64,000 nucleotides of DNA, taken from Rhabditoides inermis (lineage: Eukaryota > Nematoda > Chromadorea > Rhabditida > Rhabditidae). Each line of letters opens with the position of its first letter. The stretch's first letter is position 1. The DNA lies in the NCBI GenBank assembly GCA_963966185.1, contig CAWZYM010000079.1, forward strand, positions 179,001 through 243,000, read 5' to 3'. Position numbers and translations under genes: made by a program. Shown here in pieces: positions 42,957 to 51,900 of the stretch. The notes under the pieces are model-generated. The model did no database searches. It was not told where the DNA came from and saw only the letters and a list, made by a program, of their open reading frames with translations.

Positions 42957-43916
42957 CCATATCAAAGATTAGGATAGTAAAATGATAACGTAGGTTATTA
43001 ACAAGTCAAGCTACATTTGATCCACTCGTTTTATTGCAATAATGATACATCATCACTCAGCTTCACAATCGGAATTCTTATATAGCAAGTTCATAACAGA
43101 GGGAAAAGACTCACGCTATAGATATTTCATTTCCTCCATCACTGTGACATTTACTTGGTTGTTCTTTGAAGTACCAAACAGGAGACTTATGAAAATGAAA
43201 GAATTAAAAGGATAGACGAAAGAATACAAAATAGACAAGATGACTCAATGGCAAGTACAATCAGCTCAGTTTCAATCGTCAGGTCTACCCCGAAAGGCGG
43301 GCGACACACTGGTTGAGAACCGTGGTGTACTCGCGACCGTCTGATCTACCTAAGACAGGCGGGCAACTGAATGGAAAACCGTGGTGTTCAGCACTCGCGA
43401 TCGTCCGGTCTACCCAAAACAGGCGGGCGACACACTGGCGAACCGTGGTGTTCGGCACTCGCGACCTTCTGATCTACCCAAAACAGGTGGGCGACACACT
43501 GGCTGACCGGCCCTACGACCAAATATGATCTACCCAATCATGAGCGGGCGACACACTGGTTCAGAACCGTGGTGTTCGGCACTCGCGATCATAAGGTCAG
43601 CCTGTAGTAGGCCGGCAACATGCACTCAACAGAGAGGAGAGAGAAAAGAAGATAGAATGGACACAACTTTCCTCAGCACTATCCTCCACGCTTCTGGTGA
43701 CAGCAAGATAGATGCACGGCAACCACACATCCATCTGAAATACGGTACATATGAGAGTACTGTACATATGTACATGAGTTCATAAATGGGTTTATCCAGC
43801 CCGCTATCACTATATGTACCACGCATGGATGACGGTTCTCACTTCACATGCACACAAGTCCACACAATGGCAATGCAAGTCCACTCACAATTCAATCAAT
43901 ACTCTAATCGATCAAT
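42957..43916 (+). repeat. Spacer module, copy 7, left part
   Basis: Same module as the others up to AATCGATCAAT, where a retrotransposon fragment is inserted. An A-to-T change near 43,116 creates a stop in the 61-codon minus-strand frame that is open in the other six copies. Confidence 0.93.
43906..43916 (+). repeat. Target site duplication, left
   Basis: AATCGATCAAT, identical to 45,421-45,431. Uninterrupted spacer copies have this sequence once, followed by ATTTTCTTTTG. Confidence 0.93.
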
Positions 43917-45373
43917 GTGGACGGCTGCAGTCCAGCAGGCAGCCAGCAGCCAAGGAGGCGATTCCAACTCTGAAGGTGGAGAAGAAGCACGATGGAGCGT
44001 CAGTGAAGGAATCCTTGTGCTACGCGAGCATGCTGCTGGCGAAGCAGAGAGGAAAGCTGAAGGCCTACCGTCAACTCAAGGCGGAGCTGCGGAGGATTCG
44101 GAAGGAGCAGTGGGAGGAGGAATGGATGAGGAGGAGCAAGGAGTTCGAGGACGCTTGGGAAAGGCAGGATGCCCGCACGGCATTCTCCCTGCTGAAGCGG
44201 TACAGCGGGAAGTGGAGCAGGACGACGCCCGTCATCTCTGACGGCGTGTCACTCGTCACCGGGGAAGCAGCGTGCGCGGTGTGGGCTGGTCACTTCGACC
44301 GCCTACTCAACCAGCCGTGCCCGTCTGCTCCCGCCCTGCCACATACCGCCCGTTCTGACTACAACTGCAGGACGGAGCCGCCAACCATGGAGGAGCTGCT
44401 TGTGTGCATGAAGAAGCTGAAGAATGGGAAGGCTGCCGGAGACGACGACCTCACTCCGGAGATGATGAAGACTCTGCCCGCCTTTGGGATCCGTGAGCTG
44501 CATCGGCTGATCGTCAACATCTGGGAGAGGAAGGAGGTGCCTGACTCGTGGAGAAACACCATCATCGTCCCGTTGCTGAAGAAGGGCAGCCCCACCGACC
44601 CAGCCAACTACCGTGGTATCTCATTGATCCGCGTGTGCTACAAGCTGGTGGAGCGTCTGCTGCTACTTCGCATTGTGGAGCACCGCGGGAAGACCGCCCG
44701 AGACGAGCAGCACGGATTCCGCCCAGGAAGGTCTTCCATCGACGCCGTCTTCTCTCTGAGACGGATCGTCGAGCTGCGTGCCCGATTCAAGAAGCCGACT
44801 AACATCATCTTTGTCGACTTCCGGGCAGCATTCGACAGTCCCGATCGAGACCGCCTCTTCGATGCGGTGCGCGCCGACGGAGTACCAGCCCCGCTAGTAG
44901 AGGAGAAGCTGGATACGGCGGAACGCAAATTTTTGCGCCGGATGTTAGGCTACTTCTACCCAAACCGTCGCCACAACTCGCAGTTGTATCGGGATGTAAA
45001 CAACATCTACTCCCGTCTCCTGCGTAAAAAGTCCAAGCTGCCCACCCCCTCGCGGCAAGTGGCGGCAACGAGAGTTCGTCTCTTGGGACACGTGCTGCGA
45101 CGAGAAGACAATCGGATTGTGAAGCAAGCTGCGCTTACTTTACCGCCGCCGGAGTGGAGAAGAGGCCCAGGAAGGAAACGCGCCACATGGGACGAGAAGC
45201 TGAAGGAGGATGTCGGGCCCACGCCTGCCGTGCGCGCCAAGGTCACCTCGAGAGACACTTCGTTCCGCAGATCTTGGAACACTCGCAACGGGCAGTGGAT
45301 GGACGCTGTTATGGACATGGCACAAGACCGCGTCAAGTGGTCAGAACTGGTTCACGCGATGCTCGCCGGCTAA
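43916..45373 (+). pseudogene. Reverse transcriptase fragment with core deleted
   Basis: The open frame enters from the satellite flank (first ATG at 43,814) and is element-encoded from the Cys codon at 43,916 to TAA at 45,371-45,373. A basic, coiled-coil-like stretch leads to FSLLKRYSGKWSR and the DGVSLVTGEAACAVWAGHF region usual before RTE-type reverse transcriptases. It continues with KNGKAAGDDDLTPEMMK, NTIIVPLLKKGS, ANYRGISLI, DEQHGFRPGRSSIDA and the first catalytic block IIFVDFRAAFDS. About 17 residues later it jumps to TAERKFLRRMLGYFYPN and RLLGHVLRRED, which belong to the region after the polymerase core. The block with the second and third catalytic aspartates (Y/FxDD) is missing, yet the frame stays open. 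It cannot encode an active enzyme. Confidence 0.88.
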
Positions 45374-45420
45374 GGGGCGACAATGCTCCAGATGATCTAC
45401 GGAGAATCGGCCGAGGAGTG
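43917..45420 (+). mobile_element. RTE-like non-LTR retrotransposon fragment
   Basis: A 1,504-base GC-rich insert in spacer copy 7. Its borders are exact by comparison with six empty copies, and it is flanked by an 11-base direct duplication. It carries the C-terminal part of a reverse transcriptase frame and a 3' untranslated tail of only 47 bases. It has no poly(A) and no terminal repeats. A short 3' end without poly(A) and a target duplication are usual for RTE-type elements; the clade is my inference from the protein. The 5' endonuclease part is absent, so the copy is 5' truncated, as expected from target-primed reverse transcription. Confidence 0.88.
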
Positions 45421-45431
45421 AATCGATCAAT
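45421..45431 (+). repeat. Target site duplication, right
   Basis: AATCGATCAAT. It is followed by ATTTTCTTTTGTAGATATAT, which continues spacer copy 7 exactly as in the empty copies. Confidence 0.93.
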
Positions 45432-45454
45432 ATTTTCTTTTGTAGATATATATC
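45421..45454 (+). repeat. Spacer module, copy 7, right end
   Basis: The last bases of the module resume after the retrotransposon and run into the usual CTCCCCTTTCTCTCTCATC transition to satellite. Confidence 0.9.
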
Positions 45455-46325
45455 TCCCCTTTCTCTCTCATCTTTCTCCTCTGTCTCTATCGCTCTTTCC
45501 TTCTCCCTCCCTCTCTAACTCCCCCTCTTTCTCTGCGACAAGAGGTTTGACCCCTCCGACCTCTTCAAAAACGAACCTGCCACTAGTTTATTGGACGCGC
45601 GTGCATCTTGTTTTCGAAGCTAAGCATCGGCACTCACGACTATCTGATCAACACAAAACAGACCGGAAACACACTAGCTGATCTCTCTCTAGTCCCACAT
45701 CTCTCTCTCCCTCTCTCTCTCTCCCTCGCTTTCTCTATCTCCCCTTTTTCTCCCTCTCCCTCCCTCCCATTTTTCTGTGATAAGAGGCGAGCGTTTCCGA
45801 CATCTTCGAAAACGAACCTGCCACTAGTTTATTAGACCCGCGAAGTATCTCGCTTTCGAAGCTACATAAGCTTCTGCACTCACGACTATCTCTACACAAA
45901 ACAGACCGGAAACACACTAGCTGACCTCTCTCTAGTTACACATCTCTCTCTCTTTTTCCCTCGCTTTCTCTATCTCCCTCTTTCTCTCTCTCTCTTTCTC
46001 CCATTTCTCTGTGATCAGAGGCGTGCGCTTCCGACCTCTTCGAAAACGAATCTGCCACTAGTTTATTGGCCGCGCGTGTCTTTTTCGAAGCTAAGCATCG
46101 GTACTCACGACTGTCTGATCTACACAAACAGTGAGCAACACACTAGCTGACCTCTGTCTAGTTCCACATCTCTCTCTCTTTTTCCCTCGCTCCCTCCCTT
46201 CCTCCCTTCCTCTTTCTCTGCGATAAAAGATGTGAGCGCCTCCGACCTCTTCGAAAACGAACCTGCCACTAGTTTATTGAACGTGTTAGCATTTTTCTAT
46301 TGAAGCTACTCGCGACCATATCATC
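45455..46325 (+). repeat. 226-bp satellite array, block 8, decaying edge
   Basis: The last three to four monomers. The final ones are shorter and diverged (ACAAACAGTGAGCAACACAC, GATAAAAGATGTGAGCGCC, and TTATTGAACGTGTTAGC in place of the CGCGCG step). Recognisable satellite stops near CGACCATATCATCT. Edge decay of this kind is common where homogenisation is weaker. Confidence 0.88.
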
Positions 46326-46871
46326 TGTGTGTCCGCAACAAAATGCTCGAGTATTCCATATGGGTTACTGTAGGTACAGTACTTCTATTTCGATAAGAAA
46401 GTTGCTCATGTGTCCAAGGGTCCAAGGGGACGCCGACAAATATGCACAACAAAGCACCTGTACTTGATGGCTTACTTGTAATCACTGGTACTGCTTCAGA
46501 TTGTGAATCCATTCGCATCGCGTCACAAGTCTCTCCCATTCGTCCACTCTCCGCCAACGTTGATCGAGAAATGACAAAAGAGAAAGCGAGAGTCTGGCTG
46601 GAAGTGTAAGCATGCGAGGCGTTGGAATGAGAATGTGCTAGATGACACGTTGGATGCGCAACTCACCCGACACACCGCTTCAAGGCACCGAGCAACGAGA
46701 AATGACCGGCAAAGAGCAAGTGTCGTCAAGCCAGACATTTCGATACGCTGCCAACGCTCTTTTTCGTGATCATTCACAGTAAAAGCATTGCGTGCGTGCG
46801 TTTTAATGTGATTGTCGCGCAATTGTGATGTTTACATTATGTTGCTTTGTAAATTGATAACTTACTTGCAG
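46326..46871. other. Intergenic or 5' region
   Basis: Single-copy-looking DNA between the satellite edge and the first possible exon. A 99-codon minus-strand open frame (46,523-46,822) has no recognisable domain and I do not call it. I see no clear promoter element, but the start of the downstream gene may lie here. Confidence 0.4.
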
Positions 46872-46925
46872 GACCAGGGGAGGATGCCTCGCGGACTTCT
46901 GTCCCCGCCAAGAACGAACTCAAAT
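46872..46925 (+). CDS. Possible upstream exon of the USP/OTU gene
   Basis: A 54-base interval between a TTACTTGCAG acceptor and a GTGAGT donor. It is open in all three frames; the frame ending in phase 2 is compatible with the next recognised exon at 48,827. An ATG in another frame (AGGATGCCTCGC) could be a start only if the phase differed. No domain supports it. Confidence 0.3.
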
Positions 46926-47000
46926 GTGAGTCGTTGATATTGTTGTTCACATATCCCATATTATCCGCATAAGTGAACAGTGACGTTCGTTTTCGATCTT

Positions 47001-47073
47001 GGAGTATCTATGGCTCAGCTGATTAGAGCGTCTGCTAGTGATCTTACGGTCGAAGGTTCGAATCCTCCGTGAT
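47001..47073 (+). repeat. tRNA-like sequence (pseudogene or SINE head)
   Basis: It has a box A-like TGGCTCAGCTGATTAGAGCG and a box B GGTTCGAATCC at tRNA spacing, with a pairable D stem (GCTC/GAGC). A loop CTAGTGA would give an AGT (Thr) anticodon. The anticodon stem does not pair and the acceptor stem pairs at only about four of seven positions, so this is not a functional tRNA gene. Confidence 0.55.
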
Positions 47074-47614
47074 AATTTTGTTGTGGTTTTCGACTGTACT
47101 CAACGGTGTGATCTGTTAATATTCGTCATATCCGGACTTTTCAGACGACTCCCTTCTCGTTTGCTCGAAGTTTTCATTCTGTTCCCTTCACACGGTACAT
47201 TGTTGCTTTCAAGTTGTACTGTGTTCTTGTGATCTATCGGAGTTGTTCACTGAAAGAAATGACAGCTGTCAGCTCATTCAGAGTTCAGAGTTCAGAGATT
47301 TATCCGGTATCGTTAAAGCTGTACATGACATTGCAATCTCAAAAAATATGAATGGAAGCATGCAGTAGGGCCCAGATCTTGGTAGGCTAACGTCGGGGGA
47401 ATACAGTTTAGCAATAGAGGTTAGTGGTGGACGACGATTCTTGCTCGATACTCAATTGATACTTGATCGATAATCAGCCCAAATCATTAGAGTATCATAG
47501 TATACGATGCAAAGCTAGCTCCGGATAATCCTTTCCTCCCATGTAGTCGCATGTATCTTCTCGAACCTCGTGAGCTTCTGCATCACCTTGCTTCGCATTT
47601 TTCGCACTTTTCGG

Positions 47615-47642
47615 TCTAACCAAGCTCTCGTCTTCCTGAAAT
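47615..47642 (+). repeat. 28-bp segment shared with the USP exon
   Basis: It begins TCTAACCAAGCTCTCG and ends CTTCCTGAAAT. It is identical over 28 bases to 53,290-53,317 in the long exon of the gene downstream. The flanking CCTCGTGAGCTTCTGCATC is itself present twice, near 47,567 and 47,650. Confidence 0.85.
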
Positions 47643-48659
47643 TAGCATCCTCGTGAGCTTCTGCATCGTCTTGCTCAAGGGTACTCGCGCAGGATCATTA
47701 GTCGAACCGACCGCACAGCGCGGGGAAAGAAGAAACAAGAGTCTGTCAGCTCATTCATTTGCATAAAAACTCGGTATTTTGATCGAGACCAGCAACTGAT
47801 GATAACAAGATAAAGAAAGAGAACTCGATTAAAAACAATCGATGTTCAGACAACGTATACGCTATTCCATAGAACCCAGTGTCGCCAACATTTCTCTCTT
47901 TTACTGTACTCGTAGTTCACAGCAACTGATTAATCAGTACATACATATCTTTTCTTTAGTGTTCCTTTGTCTTTTTCTGGGATGGGCAGTCCTCCTTTCA
48001 AAACTACCAGGTGAGAAGGCGCGAATTATGCAGATCCACAGTGTTTCTCTTTCCCTAGCTCTCTTTTCTCCTTTTATTTCTTTTTCTCTTCTTCTCTTTT
48101 TTCTCTTTTCTCTTCTTCCCTCTTTCTATTTCGCAAATCGTTTTCTCTCTCATGATTTTCCTCGGATCATCGGCCCCTTTCGGCGGTATGTCGCCAAGTT
48201 CCTCAGCATATTCTCTTCCTTCGTTGAGCTACAGAAGTACAGAAGTCTATGTAGTTTGAAAAAATCGAAAGCTCTGAAAGTTGTTCATCGAAACAGTTGG
48301 TTCCAGTTGATGTGTTTCCATATGCCTGTTTTAAGACCTCTGAAATTTGGCCATAACAATCGATATCAACCAATCATATATGTTTATGAAAACTGTCATC
48401 CAGAAAATATGTCTATCGCACAGACGCAACTGATTCCCTCTTTCGTTTGTCGTGCGTTCGCAAATGCGAGTCCAAGAAAAGGGGGCGGTCTCGAAATCAA
48501 GGCTGTGAAAACATGCACATGGCTATGGAAACATCCAACTGGTAACAACTATGCTATGCAGTAGGATACATCGTAGAGCATTCAATTCCTGCCAACTAAA
48601 CCGTAGCTCAGCAGAGTATCCTGGATTCGTGTCCGTTTCGGCCAAACTTGACCGCATTC

Positions 48660-48725
48660 AGCCGGCCTCCTCTGTAACACTTAACCCTTAACACTTAACG
48701 CCGGCCTCCTCTGTAACACTTAACG
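48660..48725 (+). repeat. Short tandem duplication
   Basis: CGGCCTCCTCTGTAACACTT occurs twice about 41 bases apart, separated by a TTAACCCTTAACACTTAACG stretch. No function evident. Confidence 0.7.
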
Positions 48726-48826
48726 TATAAGAGCACTAATTTGCAAATACTAAAAACAACTGTAATTTATTTGAGTCGTTTTAAACGTGTTTTTCCAATT
48801 ACACAAACATGAATGCCTTTTTTCAG

Positions 48827-48904
48827 TCAATCTGGCGAATCGTCCGGTTCTGATGTGTCGCGTGACTTTTGCTCTGGCGTCGATCCCAACTCTATCATGA
48901 CAGT
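48827..48904 (+). CDS. Exon 1 of the USP/OTU model
   Basis: Acceptor TTTTTTCAG, donor GTGAGT, phase 2 at both ends. It encodes a Ser-rich segment ending GVDPNSIMTV. Only one reading frame is open across it. Confidence 0.6.
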
Positions 48905-51900
48905 GTGAGTATTTTCTCGCCTTGATATTATTTTTGGATCAAGTTCGAGAAACTTTTTTAATATGATCACATACTTTTGACAAAATAATTTTGCATTATT
49001 CATTCACCGCCGAAGTTCAGTGTTCAGTAGACTGATGTGAGCGAAGGAGGTCAAACTGCGCTAGAAACGACCACGGCGGTCTTTTCGATTCTTATCCGAG
49101 TTAATTCGATCAATGTCAGCGATGTGCGTTTGGGTGTTCACTACCCTCTGTTCGCACTTTAGTGCCAAACGCACATGGGTAGTGAACACCCAACGCAAAC
49201 AGAGGGTAGTGAACTGAAGTGCGAACATATAGTAGTGAACTTTCTTCATTAATCTGAAAAAACTTTTTTCAAGAAAATTATACTATTCATTAAAGGAACA
49301 GTGGCGACTTAATTTTGACTCGGAGTACTATTAAAAATTGCAGTAACCTAACACATTTGCAATTTTTTGCGAAAGAACGACGATTCTTTATTATTTTCGA
49401 TTCTTTATTATCCACTGGCCACATATGCAGACGAAAATTTGAATTACTCGCCAACGCTTCACTGCAAAAACTGGGTTCGGTGACATAAGCGCAAATGAAC
49501 GACGCCCTTTCACTTGATTCATGGCTCAGTGCATGTGCGCTGCGTTGTGATAAGTCGCCACTGTTCCTTTAATTATCATTGCGTCTCTAGTGCTTTTTCA
49601 CTTTTTTCAGTTGTTGCTGAAACTCTGAGCGAAAAAATCAGACAAATTTAAAAAAAAAACGCAAAACCAACTCTTTTTAAGTTCTAATGTCTATTTTATA
49701 AAGTCATTTCCAATTCTCTTCGTTTTGATCAATCACCAACCAGCAAATTGAAATCCAACAATTTGCGCGCGAGCAATGGCCAGATCATCGATTACATCGA
49801 TTACTGTCTCTTCGGCACACTCCAAATTGCGCGTGAATAAACAGCGTCGAATGGAGAAAGGCTATATGAACAGGAGTAATGACGGGAAATTTATGTTACA
49901 AGATTCTGGTGCCCTAGTCGATTCAAATAATCCCAATATTGATTTTGACAACCACACCCGCTCCTCAGATACTGTTCTACACAGTGTACTACACACAAAT
50001 TTTCTACACGGCGAGATTGGAATAGCTATAGCACTGAGTGCAACACGGCTATAAAACGGGTTCAATTGCTTTTTTCACAAAGTTATTGAGAACTTTGAGA
50101 CTGGCAAATAATGAGACTAAAATGCAAAACTGTCTATGGTAGATATGTATTTAACAGCTTATGATGCAAAATCGTTCCTGAAATTCTGTGAATGAATTGT
50201 AAAACAGTTCAAAAATGAAACGAACTATTAATTTCCAAGTGTTCTGTCTTGTGTTCTGCAAAATAGGCCCATGGACAGCCCATGGACAATTTTGCAGACG
50301 TGCAGCGAGAAGATATCTGCAGAATCGGCCCATTGCCCATTTTACAGACAAAGCGCAGAGCGGGCAGAACCAGCTGCAGAATCGGCTCATGGCCGATATA
50401 AATTATCAGATTTTGAACCGTGACCATGCGACAGTATTGGTAATGTTGACAATCTACCCACGCTTCCATTTGCTCGCTTTCCCAAGAGCAAGAGGGTGTG
50501 GTGGGGGATCTATTGTAAGTATTTTGGAGCCGCTACACACCCTTGACACGTTACACCGTGTCAAAAATCGATCAAATTTTCTACACTGGTCTAGGGATGT
50601 GTAGTTTTTTCTACACCGCCGTGTAGAGCTGTGTAGAAAACTCGCTGTGTAGTACACGCTTTACCTGTAATAGGTATTTTTTTGGAAATTTCAGCGTTCG
50701 GGTACATAATACATAAACACATAATACATTAACAGTACAAACAGAAGGTAATAAAATTTCTGCATTTTTTTCATCATCTGCCTTTTTTATAACTTGGCAC
50801 GACTCTTTTTCTACGTATAGTCGAATTGGATCCTATATGCCATCCGTGACATTTCACATGTTGTGCAGTTTCGTGCAACACAACGTGTATGACTTCAAAT
50901 ATCCAAAACGCTTTGTGAGAGGGGATCGAACCCGTGGGCAGATCGCAACGATTGCGCGCTGGCGGCGCGCTCTACCACTGCGCCAATGAAGTTCATACAC
51001 AGAGGTCATTGATTTTCGCATATATGTTTGCTCGTCATATCTTATCATTGTACACTGAAGAGGCCAGTGGAGCTAGATGGGCTCTCTCTTCGATCTCCTA
51101 ACCACTGCCTCTATGGCGCAGTGGTAGTGCGCGCCGCAAGAGCACAATCGCCGCGACCTGTCCACGGGTTCGATTCCTACTTATGGAAGCGTTTTGGATG
51201 TTTGATAACATGCATGTTGTGTTGCACAAAACTGCACAACATGTGAATTGTCACGGATGGCATATAGGATCCAATCCGACTATAACCACCCGAAGACTAC
51301 TGAAATACAACTGATTTGATTTTTTTTCATTCCAGCGAGGACTGGTATGAGCTCGTGAGAATGCGAGCCGGCAGCTACTCTCGAAGGGACTGCAACCTAC
51401 CGGTGAACTGGAGTTTTCTTGCGTGAGTTACTTTTTAACTTATTATAAATTATCAGCTTGATTGCTTGATCCGTACTGTACTCGCTTGAGAGGCCCATCC
51501 CTACACGGGGCAAATAAGCAGTTATGGCGAGGCTAATCTCCTTCCCGACTGAAGAACTTATGAGCGACGGAGACTGTATCATTCCCTCCAGTCACGTTGA
51601 TCGCCTACTTTTGCACCCATCTTGTCGCTTGACGCACTCTCATACCGAACTGTTTAGCAAATTTAGCATCAAACAACGATCAATCAGATGTTGTTCTAAG
51701 CCCCCACTAATACATGTTCTTATCCCATTGTCAGGCTGCCAAATATCGGCAATGCGTGCTACCTGAACACCGTGTACCAGCTGCTTGCTGCTGCCGCTCC
51801 CTTCTCTTCCCGTCTCACTTCAGCCGTCGTCTCCTTCCACTCCACGCCTCTGCCCAGCGATCCAAAAATCCTCATAAAGTACGTTACTTTAAACACTTCA

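Noticed and set aside
1..46325. CRISPR-like regular repeats
   Set aside because: Units are far too long, contiguous and without unique spacers, and the DNA is eukaryotic.
48660..48725. Telomere-like TTAACCC repeats
   Set aside because: Only one TTAACCC-like unit inside a short duplication; not a telomeric array.
50913..50995. Functional tRNA gene on the minus strand
   Set aside because: The D stem and boxes are good, but no anticodon or acceptor stem forms and the sequence continues into a SINE-like body.
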